Shown: positions 37,437-46,487 of the stretch, one piece after another
How positions within the stretch are numbered: position 1 is the first letter of the stretch
Layout of the letters: the number at the start of each line of letters is the position of its first letter
DNA from: a virus
Direction: 5' to 3' (one strand)
Virus record (IMG/VR): IMGVR_UViG_3300042731_004164
Location: 1-47,604 of that record
DNA: 47,604 nt
Notes under the pieces: model-generated
What the model was told of the DNA's origin: nothing
The model's database searches: none
What the model saw: the letters and a program-made list of their open reading frames with translations, nothing else
Translations under genes and position numbers: made by a program

Positions 37437-38702
37437 ATGAGTACGATTTATTGGGTTGGCGATGCGGCTGCAATCGCACAAGTGGACACGTACACGGTTG
37501 GCGGGACGATCGAGGTAGGTGACAAGTTCAATCTCACGGTCGGAAACAAGACGCTTACCGTTTCGGCTACGTCGACGTCTGCCGAGACGGTTGCGCAGGC
37601 GATCGTTACTGCATGGAACAACTTGACGACATCCAACGCTCCAGAGTTTGCCGAGATTACAGCAGCTCATACCAGCGGTGGTGAGTTTACCTTGACTGCG
37701 GACACTCCCGGCAAGCCGTTTACGGTGAGTGTCGAGACGACCGAATCGGATGACGGTGCTGCCGACGATCAAACGTTCACGGGTTCGACCACAACGGCTT
37801 CTGCCGGTCCGGCCGATGCTTCGACAGTCACGAACTACAGCGGTGGGGCTTTGCCGTCCAACGGAGACATCCTGATCTTCGAGAACAGCTCGAAGTCGGT
37901 GCTTTATGGGTTGGATGCTCTTTCAGGGGTCACGCTTTCGGTTCTTGAGGTCAGGCAGTCGTATACGGGTTGGATCGGGCTACCGAGAACCAATGGGACC
38001 GGAACCAACAGCTATTCGGAGTACCGCGATCAGTATCTACAGGTTGGTGCTACGAGTTGGTGGATCGGTTCCGGGGACGGTAGCGGAAGCGGTCGGATCA
38101 AGATCGACTTCGGATCGGTCCAATACACGGGTGCCGTGCTTAACTCAGGATCGTCTTCGGAGGCCTATATCCCGTCCGTCTTACTGAAAGGAACTCACGC
38201 GAGCAACTCTCTGATGGTACTCAAGGGCACGGTCGGGGTGGCTTTCTTCGCAGGGGAAACGTCGACACTATCCGAAGTGAAGATCGGCTACGTCAGTAGC
38301 GTACTTGGCGACGCGAATGTCCAGCTCGGTGATGGCGTGACACTAACAACCGTCACGAAGGCAGGCGGCAATCTGTCACTGAGCAGCAACGTGACGACGC
38401 TCACGCAGTACGACGGGCAGACGAACATCAGCGGATCGGCAACCATCGGCACGGCGAATGTCGATGGCACCTTGGTGGATCGCAGTAGCGGCACGTTTAC
38501 GAACGTCACGCTTACTGGAAAGGGTGTTTACGATAACAAGAGCCTGACGGCCAAGACGATTACAAACCTTACTATGTACGCAAACACCACCTATAAAGAC
38601 CCTTACGACTTTGTAACGTTGACAAACGGCATCGTCCTGAGCGGCTGCAAGCCATCGCAGGTGACGATCGACATCACGACCGGAAAAACGTTGAGTATAT
38701 AA
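37437..38702 (+). CDS. Beta-rich tail structural protein
   Basis: 421 aa. Opens with MSTIYWVGDAAAIAQVDTYT. Residues 15-120 form a Thr-rich beta domain, and the rest is Gly/Ser/Thr repeats like a beta-helix (TLSEVKIGYVSSVLGDANVQ, then LTTVTKAGGNLSLSSNVTTL). Such solenoids occur in phage fibres. It overlaps the next gene by one base. Confidence 0.55.
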   Translation: MSTIYWVGDAAAIAQVDTYTVGGTIEVGDKFNLTVGNKTLTVSATSTSAETVAQAIVTAWNNLTTSNAPEFAEITAAHTSGGEFTLTADTPGKPFTVSVETTESDDGAADDQTFTGSTTTASAGPADASTVTNYSGGALPSNGDILIFENSSKSVLYGLDALSGVTLSVLEVRQSYTGWIGLPRTNGTGTNSYSEYRDQYLQVGATSWWIGSGDGSGSGRIKIDFGSVQYTGAVLNSGSSSEAYIPSVLLKGTHASNSLMVLKGTVGVAFFAGETSTLSEVKIGYVSSVLGDANVQLGDGVTLTTVTKAGGNLSLSSNVTTLTQYDGQTNISGSATIGTANVDGTLVDRSSGTFTNVTLTGKGVYDNKSLTAKTITNLTMYANTTYKDPYDFVTLTNGIVLSGCKPSQVTIDITTGKTLSI

Positions 38703-40402
38703 TGGCTGACAGACACGGCCTGGCTTATTTCCCGGGCATCGAACAAGTCGAAAGCGGATCACTCAGCCACACGGTCGGCATCTCTCCGTCCGTGGCTACC
38801 TTGACGATAGCTCCGCAGCTCAACTTCACGGCCCAAGTTGGCACGCTCACGTTTTTCGATGGTGTCGAACAGGTTGAATGGAAGGACGCAAGGATCGACG
38901 TGAACAGCTTTGAGCTGAACGCATCTGGCCTTGTTTGGCGATTGTCGATTTATGATCGGAGATGGAAGTGGCAGTCGTCTGGCGGCGGCAGCTCGATCTC
39001 GCTTGGTGCCAATCTTCGCGACGACAAGGGCGAATTGATAAAGGCAACGGAGATGAACCCTCAGGACGTTGCGAAGAAGTGCCTCGAAGCGATGGGTGAA
39101 TCGGATTATGACGTGAGTGCGCTTCCAGAGGTAGAGCGTCCTGAGCTGCTTTGGGACAGTGAGCTTCCGGCTCAGTGCCTTGAGAGTCTTAGTGAGATGT
39201 TTGGCTGTTGCGTGGTGCTTGGGTTCGACAATAAGGTCAGAATATGCAAGATTGGCGAAGGTGCCGATCTGCCGTCCGACTTGATAATGAAAGACAGCGA
39301 GTCGCTTCGTATTCCGGGCATGCCGAAGAAATTGACGGCTGTCTGTGCTCCCGATCTGTTCCAGATCGACGTGGCTTTGGAGCCGGTCGGCATTGAGAAT
39401 GATCGATACGGTACGCTCAAGTCTATTTACAAACTGAGCTATGAGCCTGATGGCGGTTGGGAAGACCAAGACGTCATGTTCATGGATGGCGTGGAGGATG
39501 AGAAAGATCGAGAGCTTGCAAAGAAGTCTGTTTTTCGTTACTACCGTGTTCAGTTCCCTATCTACAAGATTTATGGGTATACGGACAGCAAGGGCAAGGA
39601 AGATGCAAAAATTACCTATCCTTGGCAGATTCGCCTTGAGAACTTCCAGGTGGAAACGATTCAGGAAGATTGGGGATTGCCCGAATCGCAGCAGAGACGT
39701 AAGCCTCCGGTGGTATTTGGCGTCTATCATAAGGAACAAGACGGCAACGACGGAAACAACCACGATGAAGTCATTTTCCCTTACACTTCCGATTATGATG
39801 AGTTAGAGGTCAAAGACTACAGTTGGAATCTTGGAAGTGAGGCATCTATCGGGAAGGCGAACGATCATTACGTGGTTTTTGATCGTCCGATCTACAAGTA
39901 CGAAGACGGTTATTATCCAGCCGATCTGATTCTGAGAATAGCGTGTACTATACTCGATGAACACACGTTTGCACCGGTCCGGACTACTTTCGATATGGAT
40001 ACGGGTAGTGAGCTGGAGACCGAGCCACGCTACGAGCCGTTTGCGGACTTGCAGGTGTGGCATTACTATGATTTGTTTTTCGAGAAAAAGGTGGTTGACA
40101 ATAAGAAGGAAGTCAAGAAGGACGCGGACTATTATCTTGATGGTTTGATGAAGCAGTACGCTATGACTACGCCCCAAACCATCGATTACGCCGGGATGCG
40201 GTGCATCGAGCTTGACGGTGCTATCCAGCACGTATCGATTTCCTTTGGTCCTTCCGGATGCACGACGACGGCGAGCAGAAACAACGAGCAGCTGAACCGA
40301 ACGATGCCGTTGAGCTATAGAAAATTCATGGCCAACGTTAAGAGTAATTTGCGTGGGGTGAAGCAAAACAAAATGACATTGCGAAAGCACAGGCACGAAT
40401 GA
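38702..40402 (+). CDS. Putative tail hub/baseplate protein
   Basis: 566 aa. The early region resembles tail hub proteins: LNFTAQVGTLTFFDGVEQVE, VWRLSIYDRRWKWQS, AQCLESLSEMFGCCVVLGFD and DNKVRICKIGEG. It follows the distal tail and beta-rich proteins and precedes the Ser/Pro-rich proteins, which is the place of the central hub or receptor-binding platform. The family cannot be fixed from motifs. Confidence 0.55.
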   Translation: MADRHGLAYFPGIEQVESGSLSHTVGISPSVATLTIAPQLNFTAQVGTLTFFDGVEQVEWKDARIDVNSFELNASGLVWRLSIYDRRWKWQSSGGGSSISLGANLRDDKGELIKATEMNPQDVAKKCLEAMGESDYDVSALPEVERPELLWDSELPAQCLESLSEMFGCCVVLGFDNKVRICKIGEGADLPSDLIMKDSESLRIPGMPKKLTAVCAPDLFQIDVALEPVGIENDRYGTLKSIYKLSYEPDGGWEDQDVMFMDGVEDEKDRELAKKSVFRYYRVQFPIYKIYGYTDSKGKEDAKITYPWQIRLENFQVETIQEDWGLPESQQRRKPPVVFGVYHKEQDGNDGNNHDEVIFPYTSDYDELEVKDYSWNLGSEASIGKANDHYVVFDRPIYKYEDGYYPADLILRIACTILDEHTFAPVRTTFDMDTGSELETEPRYEPFADLQVWHYYDLFFEKKVVDNKKEVKKDADYYLDGLMKQYAMTTPQTIDYAGMRCIELDGAIQHVSISFGPSGCTTTASRNNEQLNRTMPLSYRKFMANVKSNLRGVKQNKMTLRKHRHE

Positions 40403-41733
40403 CGCAGCGATATACCGATCACGAACTCATGGATTGGCGGCCGGCAAAGAACGTCGGTGGCTCTACTGTCGGCGCGCGCGAAGTGGTCGAGATTTATGAC
40501 GGCAGCTCGCTTGATCGATCGAGGCTGGCGGTAGGCTTGCCGGACAAGGGTAGCAGTTTTGCCGTAAACGGCCCTCATCGATTGGGTGCTGGCAAGAAAG
40601 GCCGTGTTTGCTGCGGTCCTGTGGTTTTGGTCAAGTATAACCCTTCGACGGGCACTCCGTCTGTCGGATCGTTGTGGAAGCCGTCGTCAGGAAGCGGCTC
40701 GCTCATCAAGTATATCACCGGAAACTTCCGTTGCCTTCGCGTCGTCAGCACGAGCGATTCCTTGATGCTCGCTCAGATATTGGACCCCGAGTTGGTGCCG
40801 TTTCGCCTTACCGACACCCTGTATCCTCTTGGGTCAACGACAGCGAACCTCTTTTACAGGCCAGAGGACTGCGGTGGATCGCCACCGTCCATGCCGATTT
40901 TAGTTCGCGACACGATCGACATCATGGGCCCTCAGGTTGACCCCGATACAGGAGGCCCGAGAACCCAGGCGGATGCCGACTGCTGCGGCTGGGCCCGCAA
41001 GACGACCGAGACTTACGGTGCTCTGCGAATATACGACATTGTTTCGCTCGGTAGCGATTGCTGTCCGGAGTCGGCAAGCAGTTCATCGCCGAGCGGAGGT
41101 GTTCCGAGTTACCCGAGCTATTCTAGCTATCCAAGTGGGAGCCCTAGCAGCCCATCAAGTCCAGGTAGCCCGTCAAGTCCAAGCTCACCAGGTAGTCCAT
41201 CGAGCCCGATAAGTCCTAGCGAGAGCATTCCAAGTGGAAGCCCGGTCAGTCCGTCAAGCCCAGCTTCGCCAAGTAGTCCGTCAAGTCCCAAGTCAACGGC
41301 GATTGTGCCGGTCAGTTTCAACGACACTAGATACGCGGCACTATTTACGCTCGAAGCTCCCGAGGTTCGCTTTGACGACGTGATGATAGCTGCGATGAAA
41401 CCGGTTGATTCTTACCTTGGGATCGATCCGAAATTCATAGAGGTATGCCATCCTGGTACGATTCGCGTTTGTGGTTACTCAACAGACACTCCAGTGGTGA
41501 TGAGTGCGTTAGTTGAAGGTGACAAGGTCGCCGTTAGATTCAAGAGAGGATTATTCTCTTGGATAAAAAAACGCAAGAACATAAATGTTGTCGTTCGTCT
41601 TACAGGTATCCGCAAGGGATTCCTTGGAGTAAGGTTCCCGAGCCGAACAAAGAACCAGTTCGACCATAACGAACGATTCATCAACAGTGCGTACCCTGCC
41701 GAGGAACTACCAAATGAGTTACGGATCAAGTAA
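40399..41733 (+). CDS. Virion protein with Ser/Pro/Gly repeat linker
   Basis: 444 aa. Residues 1-220 form a Cys-containing globular part (VCCGPVVLV, CGWARKTT, CCPE). Residues 225-302 are Ser/Pro/Gly repeats with units SPSSPGSPSSP, and 303-444 a second domain with basic residues (FKRGLFSWIKKRKNINVVVR). The repeats would be an extended, protease-resistant and possibly O-glycosylated stalk. It overlaps the next gene by 20 bases. Function as tail tip or fibre by position. Confidence 0.6.
   Translation: MTQRYTDHELMDWRPAKNVGGSTVGAREVVEIYDGSSLDRSRLAVGLPDKGSSFAVNGPHRLGAGKKGRVCCGPVVLVKYNPSTGTPSVGSLWKPSSGSGSLIKYITGNFRCLRVVSTSDSLMLAQILDPELVPFRLTDTLYPLGSTTANLFYRPEDCGGSPPSMPILVRDTIDIMGPQVDPDTGGPRTQADADCCGWARKTTETYGALRIYDIVSLGSDCCPESASSSSPSGGVPSYPSYSSYPSGSPSSPSSPGSPSSPSSPGSPSSPISPSESIPSGSPVSPSSPASPSSPSSPKSTAIVPVSFNDTRYAALFTLEAPEVRFDDVMIAAMKPVDSYLGIDPKFIEVCHPGTIRVCGYSTDTPVVMSALVEGDKVAVRFKRGLFSWIKKRKNINVVVRLTGIRKGFLGVRFPSRTKNQFDHNERFINSAYPAEELPNELRIK
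41085..41295 (+). repeat. Ser/Pro/Gly codon repeat in first stalk protein
   Basis: Short units based on AGYCCN (Ser-Pro) with GGT/AGC interruptions encode SPSSP-type peptides. The copies are not identical at the third bases, so the repetition is maintained at protein level. Confidence 0.7.
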
Positions 41734-42676
41734 ATCATTCAGCTCGGTAAGTGAATCGTCAGGTAGCCCTGGGAGTCCGTCGAGCCCGGGTTCCTTGAGT
41801 GGTAGTTTTCCAAGCCCGATCAGCCCGAGTGGAAGTTTTCCCAGCGAGAGCTATTCGAGTCCGGTAAGCCCGAGCAGCCCGAGCATTAGCCGATCGAGCG
41901 ATGCAAGCCCGAGTAGTCCATCAAGTCTGTCTGGCTCGTCAAGCTTCAGCTCTCCTGTCAGCCCATCGAGCCAAAGCAGTTTGGGTAGCCCGTCAAGTCC
42001 AGGGTCGCCAGGAAGTCCATCGAGCCCAGGCAGTCCAAGCGGAAGCGTTCCCAGCGGCAGCCCGGTTAGCCCGTCGAGTCCGGTATCACCGAGTAGTCCC
42101 GGCAGTCCCAGCGAGAGCTACCAAAGCCCGGTCAGTCCGGCGAGTCCCAGTTCGCCAAGCCCAAGCAGCCCCGGTAGTCCTTCGAGCCCGGTATCGCCAA
42201 GCAGTCTGAGCGATAGCTATTCAAGCACGCCAAGCCCGAGCAGCTCGCCAAGCCCCAGCAGCCCCGCTTCTCCGAGCTCTGAATCGTTTACTCCGAGCCA
42301 ATGGCCATGTTCATACTGTGATACAGGCACCACGTCGCGATATCTGAAAGTTAATATTGCAAATTGTGCCGCGGACGGGATTCGTGGCGCGGCGAATGGT
42401 GACCAAGTTTTAGAGCATACTCAAGGGGATCCGTGCAATTGGTACAAAGTTATAGAGTATGAAGAGCCTACTTCAGACATCGCGATCGTCGTCGTGATCT
42501 ATAACAACGGAGGTGATGTCTTTCGTGAGTGTTATGTGTTGGACTACGAAACAGGCGGTTTTTGTACTGGGTTGTCTAATTTGGGACCGGCAACAATCGA
42601 CTGCGAAAATGATCTGATCGGAGAGGTTGGCATGCCTGGTTATAATACAGAGCTTGAAATTCTCGATGCCTACTAA
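41714..42676 (+). CDS. Mucin-like Ser/Pro/Gly repeat protein with C-terminal domain
   Basis: 320 aa from ATG 41714 (CGAGGA site upstream). About 195 residues are Ser/Pro/Gly repeats (SSPGSPGSPSSPGSPSG and variants), more than half of all residues being Ser or Pro. The last 120 form a Cys-containing beta-rich domain (CSYCDTGTTSRYLKVNIANC, then NWYKVIEYEEP). The domain probably binds a partner; the repeat would be a rigid mucin-like spacer and a good O-glycosylation target, with glycosyltransferases encoded next door. Its end overlaps the start of the glycosyltransferase polyprotein by 11 bases. Confidence 0.65.
   Translation: MSYGSSKSFSSVSESSGSPGSPSSPGSLSGSFPSPISPSGSFPSESYSSPVSPSSPSISRSSDASPSSPSSLSGSSSFSSPVSPSSQSSLGSPSSPGSPGSPSSPGSPSGSVPSGSPVSPSSPVSPSSPGSPSESYQSPVSPASPSSPSPSSPGSPSSPVSPSSLSDSYSSTPSPSSSPSPSSPASPSSESFTPSQWPCSYCDTGTTSRYLKVNIANCAADGIRGAANGDQVLEHTQGDPCNWYKVIEYEEPTSDIAIVVVIYNNGGDVFRECYVLDYETGGFCTGLSNLGPATIDCENDLIGEVGMPGYNTELEILDAY
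41757..42294 (+). repeat. Long Ser/Pro/Gly codon repeat
   Basis: About 540 bases made of irregular Ser-Pro-Ser/Gly codon triplets. The DNA copies vary in third position, so this is not a perfect microsatellite or CRISPR; it is protein-level low complexity. A second, shorter array lies at 41085-41295. Confidence 0.75.
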
Positions 42677-45600
42677 GCTAGACCAAAAAAAAAGAACCGA
42701 CATTCGGCGAAAACCTGAATTGTCGGTCGATGAACTTCGCGAATGGAATGAGGCCGGTTATCCTGTCCGACCGATGGTAGACGTACATCGGCTTTGGTTT
42801 TCACTCTGTAAGGAGTGCGGTAAATGTTCGATACCGACAATCCGTGTCGGGACGTTCGAGTGTCCGGATGGGAAGTGGAGTGATGTCGAAAAGTCGAACC
42901 ATTTCGCAGGTGCCCACGCTCGATGGGTACATGCCGGAAAACCGAAACGGCCCAAGGAAGAGGTCGAGCAGATTATCGAAAATCACTGCAAGAAGTGTGA
43001 TCAATACGAGAGCAGGGAATGCCTCCTGGTTTGTCGGACGTGCAGCGATCCTGAAAAGGTCTTGGAAAAAGTGAAATGGTCAACGGAGGTTTGTCCGGAG
43101 GGTAAATGGTCCGATGCCGGAATGGTTGACGGTGCGGTTGGCTCCCGTGTTGACGTTGTAATTCCGCTATCGAATAAAAGTTTGTGGGGTGATGGCGAGC
43201 TACGTTACGCACTTCGATCGCTCGAAAAAAATCTCCTTGATTTAGGTCGAGTTTTCATAGTAGGGCATAAACCGAGCTGGCTCACCAATGTCGAGCACAT
43301 ACCGGCCGACGATATTTACAAGCATGGAAAAGACGCTAACCTTTTCCGCAAGGTACTCATGGCGATCGATGCCGGTTGTTCTCGTTTATTCATCCGCCAG
43401 TCGGACGATCAATGCTTGCTGAAGCCGATGTATGGTCGAGAACTTTTGCCGCGATACGCGAATGAAGTGAAAGAAAACCCTGATGCCAAGGATTGGTGGG
43501 CACGAATGGAGCGGACACGCGAGGCACTTGCCGAGCGTGGCTACCCGACGATGTTTTACGATTGCCACATGCCGATCCTGTGCGAGACAGAAGCGTTCCG
43601 CCGCGCAGCCGGTGAGTTCGACTGGGCCACGTCACCGAGTTTGTGTATCAACACGCTCTACTGCAATGCCGCCGGGTCCAAGGCTACGGGGTCTATTCCG
43701 CTTACTGGCGCGACGTTAAGCAAGCATGAGTTGAGCGGCACGTCCGACGAGATCGTTGCAGCGTGTCAAAATCCGGAGCGGATCAGCTTTAATTACAATG
43801 GAAAACGTATCCCGAAAAGGCACAGAGAGGCACTACATAAAATGTTTCCCGAGCGATCACGATTCGAGTTGTCCGACATACCGTCCGAAAAGGACGCCGC
43901 CTTGGTTTCCGCGATCGCTCGCGGCAAATGCAAGGATTCGCAATATCGGCACATTCTCTCTGAGATCGAGAAGCGGTGCCCGTGTAACGTTCTTGTCTTC
44001 GGGTGTGGTGCTGACTCCAGGCTCTGGAACGAGGCTAACGCTGGCGGTCGGACGCTGTTTATCGAAAACAATTGCCGCTGGGCTAGTATGGCCCGCAATG
44101 AAGACTGCGAGGTGATCGAGACGACGTATAACAGCAAACGCGGTGTCGGCGCCATTGACGGTCCTGTCCCGGAGGAACTGCAAGAAGCACTAAGCCAGAA
44201 ATGGGATGTGGTATTTATCGATGCACCACGCGGAAACAAAAGCAACACTCCAGGCCGCGAGCTGCCGATCCGCTGGACCTCGCGTCTGCCAGGCGAGCCG
44301 TTGGTTTTCCTCCACGATTATAACCGCGACTGGGAGAGCCGATGTGCGAAGCAATACTTCAAGACGGAGTCAGCTCATGTTGTTGGAAAGAGTTTGGGTG
44401 TGTGGCAGTTGGGAGAAGGCCAATTTGAAATAGGTGATGCGCTAGAGCATGCGATCGCTCATGGATGGTGTAGTGAGGATAATTATCGTGAGATCATTGC
44501 GGAAATCGAGAAAAACAGACCATGCAACATGCTTGTCTTCGGCTGTGGCCATGACTCAAAGTTGTGGCATAAAGCCAATGCCGGAGGTCGGACGCTATTT
44601 ATTGAGGACAAACGCCGTTGGGTCCGCCTTGCTCGCAATGAAGGATGCGAGGTAATACGAACATCTTACGAAAGCACTCAAGGCGTAGATGCTCCGGACG
44701 TTCCGCCTCCGGATGAGCTACAAGAAGCATTTCGGCAGGAATGGGACATCGTTTTTATTGACGGGCCGAGACGGAATCAATACGGCAATCCAGGCCGCGA
44801 GCTACCTGTGCGATGGACATCAAGACTTCCTGGATCACCGATTGTCTTTATGCATGATTACACCCGTCGATGGGAAGGTTACTGCGCTAAGAAATACTTT
44901 AAATCAGAACCATTACGTGTTATCGGTTCACAGTTGGATGATGGTTCGCAATTGGCAGTATGGCAACTTGACAATCGCCAGGAGTTGTCCGAGGTGCCTG
45001 ATCATGCGTGGACTTACTGGGATGGTGCATGTCCTGCTTGGATCGAACTTTGCCTTGAAACAATGAGACGGAATATTCCTGGTATTAATATCCTGACTCC
45101 GACCACGTTTGCGAGGCTATATGCAGAGCATCGCGGTCCAGACGATCCTTACGATCTGTTGTCAACAATGCCAGCATTGAGCAGGGCGTGTCAGCGAAGC
45201 AACATAATTCGCACATGGCTACTGAAAACTTTTGGTGGAACGTGGATAGATGCGGATTGCATTGTATTGAGTGACGTCAGGGAACTTTGCAAAAAACACA
45301 TGGCCGGAAAAGATCTAGTTACATATAAATACGACAACAAATTCTCGGTTGATGCATTGTTGATGTCACGGCCCAATGGCCAAGTCATCAGCGAATGTGC
45401 GAGACAGCAGCAAGAGGTATTACAAGACAAGCGGAAACGCCTCAATCGTCAATCGCTTGGTCCTCCAATACTGCAAAGGGCAATTGCTATCATAGGAGAG
45501 CGCGAGGTTGGCGTCATACCAACAGAACTTGTTGACCCGGCTCGCGGTGGTCGTAGACGACAATATCTTGCTGAAGGCAAGCTGCCGAAAGGATGTGCCT

Positions 45601-46487
45601 GTGTGATGCTACGTGCAAAGACAGGGAAAAATAAACTATTGTGGACCAGAGACCAGTGGCTGTCTCCTGAGTGCTATCTTTCAACCATATTTCGCCGTGC
45701 CCTTGGTATGAATGAAAAAAATGATAATGGCGTTTTGATAATTTCAATCGGACGAAAACGCAGGCAGTTATTGTGGGATTGTTTGGCCGGGCTTCAGCGT
45801 CATAATCCTGATGTTCCTGTCCATGTCGTCAGTGACGTGCCTGTGGACGTTCCGTTTACATGGGCGGATCCGAAATACCAAAATTTTCTTTCACGTCACT
45901 ACAAGACGCAGGCTCACAAGCTTAGCCCATTTAGTGGTGTGACCCTCTTGATTGACGATGATACTATTGTCAACAAGCCACTCCCTCCGTTAGATGAACT
46001 TATTGGCGATGGTGATGTTGCACTTGTGAAGGAACCAACTTATCCAACTGTAGAACGAATTTGCAACAGAAAAGGCTCTGGGAAAGTTAAATACAGGGAA
46101 GAGCAGAATTACACAAGGGAAATGTGCCAGGCTGATCAGCCACACTATAATTCAGGTGTATTTGCTTTTAGGAGAACTCAAAAAGTAATAGAAATGTTCG
46201 ACTGTTGGCATGAAGAATGGCTTCGCTATCAGTCTCTTGACCAACTTGCTCTCTGTCGCGCAATGGCAAATTTCCCGATGCAGGTTAAAGAAATTGATGG
46301 TTCTGAGTTTAATTGTCATAACGACCTTTTTGACTATAAAAATCTAGACCCTACAATTTTCCATTTCTCACGAAGTAGTGGTCGCAACTGGTTTTACGAT
46401 AATCATTATGGACCTGCCAATCCTCACGAAAAATACTTGGAATTTTGCAAGACCGGTGCTAATCGACCAAAGGAATATGTGATATGA
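42666..46487 (+). CDS. Multidomain sugar transferase/O-methyltransferase polyprotein
   Basis: 1273 aa from ATG 42666, overlapping the previous stop by 11 bases. Domains in order: two Cys-rich modules ending in CPDGKWSD (66-73) and CPEGKWSD (143-150); a Stealth-like transferase (162-~400, with VDVVIPLSNKSLWGDGELR and RLFIRQSDD); two tandem glucuronoxylan O-methyltransferase-like domains (about 424-582 and 604-767; VFGCGADSRLW / VFGCGHDSKLW, FIDAPRG / FIDGPRR, FLHDY / FMHDY); a GT32/capsular-synthesis-type transferase (781-960, GGTWIDADC); and another GT-A domain (1022-1260, LLIDDDT, HYNSGVFAF). It probably builds a methylated glycan in the cytoplasm. No signal peptide or membrane segment. Confidence 0.75.
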   Translation: MPTKLDQKKRTDIRRKPELSVDELREWNEAGYPVRPMVDVHRLWFSLCKECGKCSIPTIRVGTFECPDGKWSDVEKSNHFAGAHARWVHAGKPKRPKEEVEQIIENHCKKCDQYESRECLLVCRTCSDPEKVLEKVKWSTEVCPEGKWSDAGMVDGAVGSRVDVVIPLSNKSLWGDGELRYALRSLEKNLLDLGRVFIVGHKPSWLTNVEHIPADDIYKHGKDANLFRKVLMAIDAGCSRLFIRQSDDQCLLKPMYGRELLPRYANEVKENPDAKDWWARMERTREALAERGYPTMFYDCHMPILCETEAFRRAAGEFDWATSPSLCINTLYCNAAGSKATGSIPLTGATLSKHELSGTSDEIVAACQNPERISFNYNGKRIPKRHREALHKMFPERSRFELSDIPSEKDAALVSAIARGKCKDSQYRHILSEIEKRCPCNVLVFGCGADSRLWNEANAGGRTLFIENNCRWASMARNEDCEVIETTYNSKRGVGAIDGPVPEELQEALSQKWDVVFIDAPRGNKSNTPGRELPIRWTSRLPGEPLVFLHDYNRDWESRCAKQYFKTESAHVVGKSLGVWQLGEGQFEIGDALEHAIAHGWCSEDNYREIIAEIEKNRPCNMLVFGCGHDSKLWHKANAGGRTLFIEDKRRWVRLARNEGCEVIRTSYESTQGVDAPDVPPPDELQEAFRQEWDIVFIDGPRRNQYGNPGRELPVRWTSRLPGSPIVFMHDYTRRWEGYCAKKYFKSEPLRVIGSQLDDGSQLAVWQLDNRQELSEVPDHAWTYWDGACPAWIELCLETMRRNIPGINILTPTTFARLYAEHRGPDDPYDLLSTMPALSRACQRSNIIRTWLLKTFGGTWIDADCIVLSDVRELCKKHMAGKDLVTYKYDNKFSVDALLMSRPNGQVISECARQQQEVLQDKRKRLNRQSLGPPILQRAIAIIGEREVGVIPTELVDPARGGRRRQYLAEGKLPKGCACVMLRAKTGKNKLLWTRDQWLSPECYLSTIFRRALGMNEKNDNGVLIISIGRKRRQLLWDCLAGLQRHNPDVPVHVVSDVPVDVPFTWADPKYQNFLSRHYKTQAHKLSPFSGVTLLIDDDTIVNKPLPPLDELIGDGDVALVKEPTYPTVERICNRKGSGKVKYREEQNYTREMCQADQPHYNSGVFAFRRTQKVIEMFDCWHEEWLRYQSLDQLALCRAMANFPMQVKEIDGSEFNCHNDLFDYKNLDPTIFHFSRSSGRNWFYDNHYGPANPHEKYLEFCKTGANRPKEYVI
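43935..44966 (+). repeat. Tandem 540-base duplication of methyltransferase-like domain
   Basis: Two copies (about 43935-44411 and 44475-44966) encode the same domain at a constant offset of 180 residues: CGADSRLWNEANAGGRTLFI and CGHDSKLWHKANAGGRTLFI. The DNA has diverged at many third positions, so the duplication is not recent. Confidence 0.8.

Noticed and set aside
38759-39763. 334-codon minus-strand frame
   Set aside because: Shadow of the tail hub-like gene, no ribosome site and no domain.
41085-42294. Possible CRISPR array or minisatellite
   Set aside because: Units are irregular, differ mostly at third codon positions and have no spacers. The pattern is a Ser/Pro/Gly coding repeat.
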